A DNA stretch of 64,000 bases. Source: Alkalicoccus urumqiensis. Lineage in GTDB: Bacteria > Bacillota > Bacilli > Bacillales > Salisediminibacteriaceae. Position 1 is the stretch's first letter; the number at the start of each line of letters is the position of its first letter. The translations under genes were made by a program, and so were the position numbers. The notes below the pieces were generated by a model. The model had not been told where the DNA came from and did not search any database. It was given only the letters and a program-made list of their open reading frames with translations. This document shows, one piece after another, positions 53,333 to 61,486 of the stretch. The stretch covers positions 62,001-126,000 of the forward strand of contig NZ_PVNS01000008.1 in NCBI RefSeq assembly GCF_002993335.1. The letters are read 5' to 3'.

Positions 53333-54709
53333 ATGGCTGGAAATCAGTACGACTTCACAGAAGGCAGCATCATGAAAAAAATGATTTTATTTTCCTCTCC
53401 CATTTTTTTAACCAATATTCTGCAGACATCCTATCAGGTTATTGATTCGCTCTGGGTAGGAAACCTTCTCGGTTCGGCAGCTTTGGGAGCAACAGCGGTA
53501 TCAGGCACCGTTATCTTCACGATATTATCTTTCATTATAGGAATTAATACGGCTGCACTGACTGTACTCTCCCAGTATAAAGGGGCAAAAGACAGCGGCG
53601 GACTTGCAAAGGCGCTGAACGCATTTGTTGTCATACTCGGCTCGCTCTCTCTTGTGCTCGGCATCGTTGGTTTTGTCATCGCAGAACAGGTGCTCTTGTG
53701 GATGGGGACACCGGAAGAAACGCTTCCGCTTGCGGTCACCTATCTGCGCATAAACTTCGTCGGCATCTTGTTTTTGTTCGGCTACAATTTTATCGCCACC
53801 GTCCTGCGGGCGCTTGGTGACAGTAAGACTCCGGTACGCTTCGTTCTGCTGGCTGTTCTGCTGAATGCCGTGTTTGACCCGCTCTTTATCGCTGTTCTGG
53901 ATATGGGGATCGCAGGAGCAGCTTATGCGACGATCGTGGCTCAGGGAACAGCCTTTATATACGGCCTGTTGTTTTCGATCCGCCGCGCGGGCGTGCCGTT
54001 TTCCCTGCCACACCTGCCTGAAAGAGACCAGGCGGCAAAGATCATGAAGCTTGGATTACCCTCCGGTATGTCGATGATGGTTATTTCGGGCGGTGTGCTT
54101 GCCATTATGACAGTCGTCACGAGCTACGGCGGAGAAGTGACTGCAGGATTCGGCGCCGCACAGCGGCTGGACAGCCTGATTATGCTGCCTGCGTTAACGC
54201 TCGGATCCGCCATCAATAGTATGGCCGGGCAGAACATTGGTGCCGACAACTGGGAGCGGGTGCGTGAGACTGCCAGGAGCGGGCTGATCCTTATTGCGGT
54301 TGTCTCCTTGACGCTGAGTACGATCGTTTTTTTCAGTGCTGAATTTATGGTTTCATTGTTTGTGCAGGAGAGTGCAACGATTGCATTTGGTACAATGTAT
54401 GTGCAGACGGTGGCTTTCTTCTATCCTTTTTTAGGAATTAATTTTGTGTTAAACGGCGTTGTCCGGTCTGCAGGAGCCATGATGCAGGTGTTTGTCCTGA
54501 ACGTGATTTCATTCTGGGTGCTCCGTTTTCCGCTGACATACCTGGCATCGGAAATTTACGGAGAAGCAGGTATCGGTATCGGCATGGGAGCGTCCCTCGT
54601 TCTGAGTGCTGTGATTGCTGCGGTTTATTACCGCTTTGGACGCTGGGACCAGATTGAGGTCATAGAGAAAAAAGATAGGAAAGTCCCGGCAGAAACGAAA
54701 AAGGTTTAG
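53333..54709 (+). CDS. MATE family efflux transporter
   Basis: A 458-residue carrier with 12 predicted spans in two homologous halves. The start ITEGSI-like DFTEGSIMKKMILFSSPIF, the SLWVGNLLG loop and the second-half GFGAAQRLDSL are typical of NorM/DinF-like proteins. It would export cationic drugs or metabolites using sodium or proton gradients. The ATG follows AAGGAGAGG. It is downstream of the OsmC gene and 39 bp before the TPR protein. Confidence 0.93.
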   Translation: MAGNQYDFTEGSIMKKMILFSSPIFLTNILQTSYQVIDSLWVGNLLGSAALGATAVSGTVIFTILSFIIGINTAALTVLSQYKGAKDSGGLAKALNAFVVILGSLSLVLGIVGFVIAEQVLLWMGTPEETLPLAVTYLRINFVGILFLFGYNFIATVLRALGDSKTPVRFVLLAVLLNAVFDPLFIAVLDMGIAGAAYATIVAQGTAFIYGLLFSIRRAGVPFSLPHLPERDQAAKIMKLGLPSGMSMMVISGGVLAIMTVVTSYGGEVTAGFGAAQRLDSLIMLPALTLGSAINSMAGQNIGADNWERVRETARSGLILIAVVSLTLSTIVFFSAEFMVSLFVQESATIAFGTMYVQTVAFFYPFLGINFVLNGVVRSAGAMMQVFVLNVISFWVLRFPLTYLASEIYGEAGIGIGMGASLVLSAVIAAVYYRFGRWDQIEVIEKKDRKVPAETKKV

Positions 54710-54748
54710 CGAATAGCTGTAAGAGACAGCTGTGGAGGAGTGGGGATC

Positions 54749-56905
54749 ATGGAACAGACAGAACATCTGGTTCAGAAACTTTTTTACCGGACATTGGTAA
54801 CCGATGGAGCACAGGAGCCGGCCGCCTTTTTAGGCAGAGAGATGAAAACGGCCGGGGCAGATATGGATGCCATTCGATTCGCGCAGGGAGAAGTATACTT
54901 TCATTACCATGACTTAGAATCGGCAGTGTTTAAGTGGGAGCAGGTCGAAGGGGACCTCTCTGGATGGGCATGGAAAAATATCGGCGATGTGTATTATGAT
55001 CAGCAGGACCACGACAGAGCGCTGGAAACCTTCCGGTCGGTACGTACAGACGAGCCTGTGCTGCAGATCGAACTGGCTCTTCAGCTGTTGTCGGTGCATG
55101 CAGAGAAACAGGAAATGGGAGAAGTATATCGTTATCTGGAGGAAGCGCTGGCTGTCGACCCGGACTATCCGGGCGTGACAGATCTGGCTCAGACGCTGTA
55201 CGAGGACAATAAAGACTGGCAGAAAGCAGTGGATCTGGCCGTGACAGAAGCACTGCGTACCGAATCCAGAGTCTGGTTTGAAACACTTGTCCGCTATATA
55301 CGAGAGTCCCGTGTGGAAGAATTTCCTCCGGAGTATTTTCAGGATCCTGCTGCCCAGCTCGCTGAAATCTATCCGGACTTATTCCGGGAGATGATGGCGG
55401 AACTGACCGCCGATTTCCGGAGACGGGATCAAGTGCTGGAGTGGACGGCGGTTTTCAACAGCGTCTTTACAGCTGTTGCGAAAGAACCCGGACCACAGTG
55501 GGAAACTATGGCCGCACTGCATCATGATTTGTATCTGGAACTGGTGAGCGGACGGTTCCTCGAACCGGATATCGCGCCGGTTCTTCCGGATCTTATGCGG
55601 AACTGGGAGCTTCTTTCCGAAGGGTCCCACCGGAACATGGCAGGTGCGGCACAGTCAGCTTGGAATGAAACGTTCCCGGAATACGAAACGATGGAACCTG
55701 CTTCTGTTCAGGATGGAAGCGGAGCAGCAGCTGCTGCAGAGGAACTGCTGTTATTATTTGAATCCATTCTCACATGGATGCGTGGAGAGAAACTACTTGA
55801 CCGCGAAGCAGAGGAAGCGGCTGCTTCCGATATAGAAGACGCACCGGAACTGCTGCCTGTCCTGCGCGGGGAACCGATGTCGTTTGACCGCGTCCAGTGG
55901 CTCACAATGGTCCGTTCCAATGAAATAAAAGCTGTCCGCTCCGCAGAAGTTCTTTCTAATGCGGTGCAGAAACAGCTGCAGCGGCTTCTTGAACAGCAGT
56001 CCACCGTAGAAGAAGGACTGGCACAGTCGATCGATTTTTATGAAGAAATGCTGAGCCGGTTTAAAGGGGTGCGTGCTTCGCTTCTTGATAAGCGGACGGA
56101 AAGGCGGGATGCGGTGCTCGATACGTACCTGCAGATGAAACAAATGCAGAAAGAGCAGTTTGAGCAGGCCGTACCTGATATCCTCCGTGCTGCAGAAGAT
56201 GTACTCGAAGACGAAGAGAAAAGCGCGAAGTACCTTCATGACGATTTAAACGCAGCGATGAATACCAGGCTCCGGGCGTACATTGATGAAGAATTGTTTC
56301 CGGTATTCAAACGCTCCATTCAGCAGTGGCTGAAGCATACGGAGGAAGACTTTTCAAACGAAGCTGCGGAGCTTTCGGAACTAGAGACGAACCTGAATGC
56401 TTCTGCAGACGAAGAAGTACTTTCCCTGAAACTGGATCAGAGTATTCTCTCTGACTGGCGGCGTGATTTAAACCGGATGCTGAACCGGACAGAATTGACG
56501 GATGAGAATATTATGTCCAGGTTTGAGCCGAAGCAGATGCTTCTCCGAAACGTCGGCAAGTGGTTCGGCGATATGCAGCAGAGCCGGAGTTTTCTGGTAC
56601 AGCAGTACAGACGCTACCTGGAAAACGACGATTTTCATGAAACAGCAGAAGCGCTCTCCTACAAATTGTTTTTCGAATTTGATTTGTTTGAACGGGCGGT
56701 CAAGGCAGACGTTGATACCGTGTATACAGAATTGATTGAACATCTGGATGACGTGATTCTGACGTACGAAAGATACCTGGAGGAAACGAAAGAAGAGCTA
56801 CACCTGCTTCAGGAGCATCCGGAACGGTTTTATGATCCGATTAAACTCTTTGATATGCGTCACCGTCAGTGCAGTCAAATGCTGTCCTACGCACAGCGGC
56901 AGTAA
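54749..56905 (+). CDS. large TPR and coiled-coil protein of unknown function
   Basis: A 718-residue soluble, very acidic protein with no membrane span. The first 200 residues show TPR-like helix pairs (AWKNIGDVYYDQQDHDRALE, VYRYLEEALAVDPDYPGV). The middle is helical, and about 385-718 is charged and coiled-coil-like (EEGLAQSIDFYEEMLSRFK, ETKEELHLLQEHPER). I do not recognise a catalytic motif. It may be a scaffold, and the C-terminal half recalls dynamin-associated or tubulin-like helical bundles only loosely. ATG 54749, 8 bases after GGAGGAG, is preferred to GTG 54740. Confidence 0.8.
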   Translation: MEQTEHLVQKLFYRTLVTDGAQEPAAFLGREMKTAGADMDAIRFAQGEVYFHYHDLESAVFKWEQVEGDLSGWAWKNIGDVYYDQQDHDRALETFRSVRTDEPVLQIELALQLLSVHAEKQEMGEVYRYLEEALAVDPDYPGVTDLAQTLYEDNKDWQKAVDLAVTEALRTESRVWFETLVRYIRESRVEEFPPEYFQDPAAQLAEIYPDLFREMMAELTADFRRRDQVLEWTAVFNSVFTAVAKEPGPQWETMAALHHDLYLELVSGRFLEPDIAPVLPDLMRNWELLSEGSHRNMAGAAQSAWNETFPEYETMEPASVQDGSGAAAAAEELLLLFESILTWMRGEKLLDREAEEAAASDIEDAPELLPVLRGEPMSFDRVQWLTMVRSNEIKAVRSAEVLSNAVQKQLQRLLEQQSTVEEGLAQSIDFYEEMLSRFKGVRASLLDKRTERRDAVLDTYLQMKQMQKEQFEQAVPDILRAAEDVLEDEEKSAKYLHDDLNAAMNTRLRAYIDEELFPVFKRSIQQWLKHTEEDFSNEAAELSELETNLNASADEEVLSLKLDQSILSDWRRDLNRMLNRTELTDENIMSRFEPKQMLLRNVGKWFGDMQQSRSFLVQQYRRYLENDDFHETAEALSYKLFFEFDLFERAVKADVDTVYTELIEHLDDVILTYERYLEETKEELHLLQEHPERFYDPIKLFDMRHRQCSQMLSYAQRQ

Positions 56906-56912
56906 GGAAAAG

Positions 56913-56954
56913 AAAAAAGACAGAGGCCGGAAAACGGCACTCTGTCTTTTTTTT
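56913..56954 (+). terminator. rho-independent terminator after the TPR/coiled-coil gene
   Basis: AAAAGACAGAG and CTCTGTCTTTT form the outer stem, GCCG/CGGC the inner one, followed by eight T. Confidence 0.93.
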
Positions 56955-57122
56955 AGAGTACAAGAAAGTATAAAACTCGAATCCTCTTCCGAGCAGGGAT
57001 GCCAAGGGTTTTGGCATTTCAAAGCTTTGTTAAATTAACTATTTGCTTCTATATGGTAGAGCTTCTCCGCTACTCGGCAGAAGCCTGCGTGGGCTTGTCT
57101 TCCAGCCGGGCGCTGTTTGCAC

Positions 57123-57349
57123 GGCTGCAGCGCATGAGCGGAGCCGGCCTTTGGTTTGAGGCGCAGGGCAGCGATCTTCTGGCCTGCGGCGCGGCCGTGC
57201 GGAGCCATGCTTCTTCAATCGAAGCATTGTCCAGCTCCAGCGCCCACTCGCTCGAGGTTCCTTCACCCCTGCCGAAGAAAGCAAAGAGCAGCTTTCGTCG
57301 GCAGGGCCTCCAGGACTGGTCGCTCGTAACCAGGGCGCTTCCGCTTTTC
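57123..57349. repeat. 227-bp structured repeat, copy 1
   Basis: Roughly 85-90% identical by eye to copy 2. Contains a small hairpin GCTTC/GAAGC (about 57209-57225), a strong hairpin CCTGCCGA...TCGGCAGG (about 57269-57308) with an inner GAAAGC/GCTTTC stem, and outer arms AGCGCCC and GGGCGCT (about 57238 and 57333). The core resembles short elements commonly seen between genes in Bacillaceae. Confidence 0.8.
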
Positions 57350-57605
57350 GGGCGACTGCGCTTGATCCCACCGGCGTCTCTGCCGAACGCTCCGAAGCGA
57401 AGTAAAATAGAGCTGAAATACCAATGATCCATAGCAGGACCGGTGTCTATAAGGCAAAGATGACCTTGTACAATTCGATTGGATGACAGTATTCACTGTG
57501 CAAAAGGGACCGCTTCGATCAAGCGTTTTCTTCCAACCTGCCGAAACCGGAGGCCGTCGACTCCGGGAGGATCCGAACGAGGCGAAAATCCACGCCGCGT
57601 CAAGC

Positions 57606-57832
57606 GGCTGAAAGCACGAGCGGAGCCGGCCTTTGGTTTAAGCCGCAGGGCAGCGATTTTCTGCCATGCGGCGCGGCCGCGCGAAGCCGCGCTTCTTATA
57701 AAAGAAGCGTTGTCCAGCTGCAGCACCCACTCGCTCGAGGTTCCTTCACCCCTGCCGAAGAAAGCGAAGATCAGCTTTCGTCGGCAGGGTTTCCAGGACT
57801 GGTCGCTCGTGACCAGGGCGCTTCCGCTTTTC
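57606..57832. repeat. 227-bp structured repeat, copy 2
   Basis: Same order of hairpins as copy 1. The small stem differs by compensating changes (GCTTCTT/AAGAAGC), and the main CCTGCCGA/TCGGCAGG stem is unchanged while its loop varies. That pattern suggests selection on RNA or cruciform structure. Confidence 0.8.
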
Positions 57833-57904
57833 AGATTCCCTCCGGAACGCGTACGGTTGCAGGTGCAGGCAGAAAGCGGGTACCTGTTCAACAAACGTCT
57901 CTTA

Positions 57905-57935
57905 GCTTTTAAGACCAGGCGGTTTCTGCCTGGTT
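57905..57935 (-). terminator. terminator of yfkAB
   Basis: On the minus strand ACCAGGC and GCCTGGT form a hairpin with a 7-base loop followed by CTTAAAA. It lies just beyond the stop at 57940. The plus strand side ends in TTATTTT, so it may also stop rightward transcription. Confidence 0.7.
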
Positions 57936-57939
57936 TATT

Positions 57940-59103
57940 TTAGATGAAATCCGAAGAGGAAGACACACTTCTTCCGGCTGTTTTTTCATGGAAGGACAGC
58001 TTCGAGCTGCCGCTTGTAAACGTATGTCCGGGATAATAGGTGTTTTTTACAAGAAGATTCGGCCCGAGGCACTTCACCTCTGGACAGTGGCAGCTGAGAG
58101 AACGGGATGTTTCTGTCTTCTGCCAGGATTGAAATGCTTCCGGAAGCGACTGCTCATGAATCGTGCCGAGGTTTCCATCCTGATGAAAATCGGTCACATG
58201 GATACCTCCGTCAAAAATATTTACATTCAGACGGGAGCGGCCATCCGGATCATTCCGCACGGTCACATTCGGTGCTTCATGAAGCCGGCTCAGAAGTTCC
58301 AGATCGCGCGTATCTCCGCTGCACGCATAAAAAGGCAGTGTGCCGAACAGCATCCATGTATCCGGGTCCCGGATATCCAGAAGCTTGTGGATCGCGCCGC
58401 GCACATCATCCAGTCCTGCAGTCTCCAGGTGGGCAGCGAAGCTCGTAGGATACATGGGATGAATTTCGTGGCGGGCGCATCCCATGGACAGCACCTGTTC
58501 ATGGATGGAAGCAAGGTTCGGCAGTGTCCGTTTGTTTAACATCGTTTCTGCGGAAATCATGACCCCCTGCCGGCTTAAATAACGGCTGTTTTCCACCATG
58601 CGGTGAAATGCTTTTTCCCGGACCTCTTTCGGCGGTTTTTTCTCCATCACCGCAAAACCAATGTCCGTAAAATCCTCAATACTGCCGTAATTATGTGAAA
58701 TGTGGAGGACGTCCAGATAGGGAAGTATCCACTCATACCGCTTGAGCGGCATTGTTAAGTTTGAATTGATCTGTGTTCGAGCCCCACGGCTGTGTGCATA
58801 TTTGAGAAGCGGCAGCACATAGTTTTTTACCGATGACACGTTCAGCATCGGCTCTCCGCCCGTAATGCTGAGAGCACGCAGGTGGGGAATTTCGTCCAGC
58901 TTCTTAATGAAGAGCTCAAGAGGCAGCGGATCGGGCTCCTTCTGCTGAAGGGAATAACCGACCGCGCAGTGCTCGCATCTCATATTGCACAGATTGGTTG
59001 TGGTGAATTCGATATTCGTCAATGCTGGTCCTCCGTACGCCTCCTGATCCAGGTAGGCTTCCCAGGGGTCGTGTGAAGGGCGCATCGGTTGAAACTTTTC
59101 CAT
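57940..59103 (-). CDS. yfkAB: radical SAM/CxCxxxxC motif protein YfkAB
   Basis: A 387-residue radical SAM enzyme. The iron-sulfur motif CNMRCEHC (Cx3Cx2C, near residue 42) is followed by SITGGEPML for SAM binding. Near the C terminus CHCPEVKC gives the CxCx4C motif that names the YfkAB group and may bind an auxiliary cluster. The reaction is unknown. The open frame extends to 59184, but ATG 59103 is preceded by AAAGGA and gives the family start MEKFQPMRPSHDPWEAYL. In B. subtilis the gene lies near yfjP/yfjO, as here. Confidence 0.92.
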   Translation of the reverse strand: MEKFQPMRPSHDPWEAYLDQEAYGGPALTNIEFTTTNLCNMRCEHCAVGYSLQQKEPDPLPLELFIKKLDEIPHLRALSITGGEPMLNVSSVKNYVLPLLKYAHSRGARTQINSNLTMPLKRYEWILPYLDVLHISHNYGSIEDFTDIGFAVMEKKPPKEVREKAFHRMVENSRYLSRQGVMISAETMLNKRTLPNLASIHEQVLSMGCARHEIHPMYPTSFAAHLETAGLDDVRGAIHKLLDIRDPDTWMLFGTLPFYACSGDTRDLELLSRLHEAPNVTVRNDPDGRSRLNVNIFDGGIHVTDFHQDGNLGTIHEQSLPEAFQSWQKTETSRSLSCHCPEVKCLGPNLLVKNTYYPGHTFTSGSSKLSFHEKTAGRSVSSSSDFI

Positions 59104-59252
59104 GAATCGATCATCCTTTCCAACGGTATCGTACCACAAATTACACTGCGTGAGGCAGACATCTCTGGCGGGAAGCGCCGGCATTTGGTAGAATAGGGCA
59201 GGATTCGTTTAGAATACAGCACTTGTTCAGTTGTCAAAGAAAGGAAGATTAG

Positions 59253-59429
59253 ATGAGCGGACACCGCAGTGATCAATTCAATACGCTGCAGCAGCAGATG
59301 GAGCGGCTGGCAGTAAGAGTAGATTCTCTCGACCCGGAGAAAACCGATGTGGAGGAAATTGACCGAATGATTGAAAGCCTGGAGGAGTTGGAAGAAGCGT
59401 GCCGGAAATACCGGCGTGAATACGAGTAG
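59253..59429 (+). CDS. SE1561 family small protein
   Basis: A 58-residue acidic helical protein. The segment VDSLDPEKTDVEEIDRMIE and the following LEELEEACRKYRREYE match the SE1561 family, which has no known function. A predicted coiled coil covers most of the chain. AAGGAAG lies 6 bases before the ATG. A weak promoter pair (TTGGTA/TAGAAT, 19-bp spacer) lies 45 bp upstream. It is followed 20 bp later by the histidine phosphatase gene, probably one transcript. Confidence 0.8.
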   Translation: MSGHRSDQFNTLQQQMERLAVRVDSLDPEKTDVEEIDRMIESLEELEEACRKYRREYE

Positions 59430-59449
59430 GACAGGACGGAGGTATCTCG

Positions 59450-60073
59450 TTGACTACACTGTATTTAATCCGGCATGGAGAGTCGGAAGGCAATGTGCAG
59501 AAGATCATTCAGGGACAGACGGATTACCCGCTTAGTGAAGCAGGAATGCTTCAGGCGGAAAAGCTGGGAAGAGCATTTGCAGAAGTGAATCTGGACGCAG
59601 TATATTCCAGTGATCTGACCAGGGCTGCGGACACTGCAGCCAAAATCGCAGGCAGCATTCCGGTGAAAGAGGATATGCTGCTGAGAGAAGTTTTTCTCGG
59701 ACCGCTTGAGGGGAAGACAAGAGCGGAACTGGAGGCGGATTATCCGGAACTTGCGCATAAAAGCGTGGTGACTTCCGGAATTCCAGGCACAGAAACGTTC
59801 GATATGCTCACAGAGCGCTGCCGGTCGTTTGTGCATTACCTTCATCACGAGCATCAGGATGATCACATCGCCTGTGTTTCCCACGGCGGGTTTATCAGCA
59901 TTCTTCTGATGTACTTTATTGCAGGTGATGCCTGGCATCAGTGGAACCGTCCTTTTTTAATCGGGAATACCGGTATTACGAAAGTATATATGGATGAAAT
60001 GGGTCAGGTGAAACTTCACTATACAAACGATCAGTGTCACCTCCATGATACCATCAGCCATACGCGCGGCTGA
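59450..60073 (+). CDS. histidine phosphatase (phosphoglycerate mutase-like) family protein
   Basis: A 207-residue branch-1 histidine phosphatase. The catalytic LIRHGESEGN is at residues about 6-15, the YSSDLTRAADTA segment supplies the arginine, REVFLGPLEGKT holds the acid, and CVSHGGFIS the second histidine. The substrate is unknown. The start is TTG 59450 with GGAGG 7 bases upstream. Confidence 0.9.
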   Translation: MTTLYLIRHGESEGNVQKIIQGQTDYPLSEAGMLQAEKLGRAFAEVNLDAVYSSDLTRAADTAAKIAGSIPVKEDMLLREVFLGPLEGKTRAELEADYPELAHKSVVTSGIPGTETFDMLTERCRSFVHYLHHEHQDDHIACVSHGGFISILLMYFIAGDAWHQWNRPFLIGNTGITKVYMDEMGQVKLHYTNDQCHLHDTISHTRG

Positions 60074-60102
60074 GGATTTATACACAGGACGAAGTTAAGA
60101 CG

Positions 60103-60136
60103 AATGCCGTCGGAAGGTGCTTCCGGCGGCATTTTA
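60103..60136. terminator. bidirectional terminator
   Basis: AATGCCGTCGGAAG pairs with CTTCCGGCGGCATT (one mismatch) around GTG, followed by TT on the plus strand. It lies between convergent genes. Confidence 0.85.
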
Positions 60137-60150
60137 AGCCGGACTGCCGG

Positions 60151-60483
60151 TCAGAAACGGTAGGAAATCCAGCTGTCCAGAGCTTCTGCCAATTCTTTCA
60201 GCTGTTTTTTTTCATCTGATTGGAGCGGGCGTTCTACTTTCAGATGCATTGTTCCTCCGCCGACGTTAAAATAAAGGTCCACTCCTTCTGCGGGTTCTGA
60301 ATCCGGATAGGAAAACAGCGGGGTGGAATGCCCATCACAGGAAAAGCTGCACCAGCGTACAGGAGGGAGCCCGGACGGCAGCATCGAGACGGCTTTTTCC
60401 AAAAGCTCCTCCCGGCCGCAGTGATTGTAGATTTCTTTCATCAGCTGATATGAGATCTGTTCCGTCTGTACGGTCAACGGCAT
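60151..60483 (-). CDS. hypothetical protein
   Basis: A 110-residue cytosolic protein that I do not recognise. A helical first half (ISYQLMKEIYNHCGREELLEK) is followed by beta strands (VRWCSFSCDGHSTPLFSYP and VDLYFNVGGGTMHLKV) and a C-terminal helix. The two cysteines near residues 45 and 49 are not an obvious metal motif. The ATG at 60483 has AAGGAGC-like sequence upstream. It faces the histidine phosphatase gene across a terminator and diverges from the glycosylase gene. Confidence 0.65.
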   Translation of the reverse strand: MPLTVQTEQISYQLMKEIYNHCGREELLEKAVSMLPSGLPPVRWCSFSCDGHSTPLFSYPDSEPAEGVDLYFNVGGGTMHLKVERPLQSDEKKQLKELAEALDSWISYRF

Positions 60484-60609
60484 CGCTCCTTCTTACGAGG
60501 TTCGTTCTGCGTAAAATAGTTTAACAAATTTTGTTCCGTCTGTGAGACACAAAAAAAGATATGATCATTTAGTCGGAATGGCACCCATTACAAAAAAGGA
60601 GGCAGTTGA

Positions 60610-61467
60610 ATGCACGAAATCATTCATCTGGACAAACCGTATCAGTTCGCCCGGGCGCTTAAGAGAATTCAGATGGATCCTCTAATTCAAGTTGTTCCGG
60701 AAGAAGAAACGCTCCACCTGCCCATGTGGATACACGATCAGCCGGAAGTTATAACCGTGCAGCGGATGCGGGATGGTGCCTTTCATATACGAGGGAGAAA
60801 CGGCGTGGATATCGATGAAGTCTTCAGGCAGCTGCGCCGAATTCTTCAGTGGGAGGCCCCGCTTGTGGAAGCGGCTGAAGCGCTCCAGAAGACAGAGCTT
60901 GCCCCACTGTTCCCCGGTATGACCGGTGTTCCGCTTATCGGTGAATTTCAATTATACGGCGCGCTGATGAAAACAATTATTCATCAGCAGCTGAACATGA
61001 CGTTTGCCTACACGCTGTCGACAAGGTTTGTCCAGACGTTCGGTTTTGAAAAAGAAGGCGTATGGTTTTATCCAAGACCAGAGACAACCGCCGGACTGCA
61101 GGTGGAAGATCTTCGGAAGCTTCAGTTCAGCGGAAGAAAAGCAGAGTATGTCATCGATACCTCCAAAAAAGCAGCTTCCGGCGAACTGAATCTGGAAGAA
61201 ATGATGCAGGAGCCGGATGAGGTCATCATTAAAAAACTGACGGCTGTGCGCGGTATCGGCCGCTGGACAGCAGAAAACATGCTCATGTTCGGATACGGAC
61301 GCCGGGATTTGTTTCCGGTCCAGGATATCGGCATTTTAAATGCATTGAAAAAGCTCCGCGGTACCACCGAAAAACCGGATAAAGATCTTTTGGATTTCGA
61401 AGCCCAGGCGTTTGCACCGTACCGAACTTACGCTGCGCTTTATTTATGGGAGAGCATTGAAGGCTGA
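60610..61467 (+). CDS. AlkA-type DNA-3-methyladenine glycosylase
   Basis: A 285-residue HhH-GPD base-excision glycosylase. The helix-hairpin-helix is LTAVRGIGRWTAENMLMF near residues 215-232, and the catalytic aspartate lies in LFPVQDIGIL near 238. The N-terminal region is the AlkA-like beta domain. It would remove alkylated purines from DNA. It resembles B. subtilis YfjP and is followed by an RlmD-type methyltransferase gene, mirroring yfjP-yfjO. The ATG follows AAGGAGG. Confidence 0.9.
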   Translation: MHEIIHLDKPYQFARALKRIQMDPLIQVVPEEETLHLPMWIHDQPEVITVQRMRDGAFHIRGRNGVDIDEVFRQLRRILQWEAPLVEAAEALQKTELAPLFPGMTGVPLIGEFQLYGALMKTIIHQQLNMTFAYTLSTRFVQTFGFEKEGVWFYPRPETTAGLQVEDLRKLQFSGRKAEYVIDTSKKAASGELNLEEMMQEPDEVIIKKLTAVRGIGRWTAENMLMFGYGRRDLFPVQDIGILNALKKLRGTTEKPDKDLLDFEAQAFAPYRTYAALYLWESIEG

Positions 61468-61486
61468 GCGGAAGGAGAGATTACGA

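Larger units (their letters stand above)
56955..57904. other. non-coding region carrying a duplicated structured element
   Basis: About 950 bp without a supportable gene. The open frames here lack ribosome-binding sites and simply run through the GC-rich repeats. It contains two 227-bp direct repeats (57123-57349 and 57606-57832) and a spacer with shorter hairpin-prone sequence (for example 57559-57605). Confidence 0.8.

Noticed and set aside
56955-57904. OLE RNA or another known large non-coding RNA
   Set aside because: The region is two 227-bp repeats, not a single 600-nt RNA, and lacks the partner membrane protein gene.
57039-57943. Several 76-154 codon open frames in the repeat region
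   Set aside because: No ribosome-binding sites, different frames in the two repeat copies, and sequence explained by conserved hairpins rather than coding constraint.
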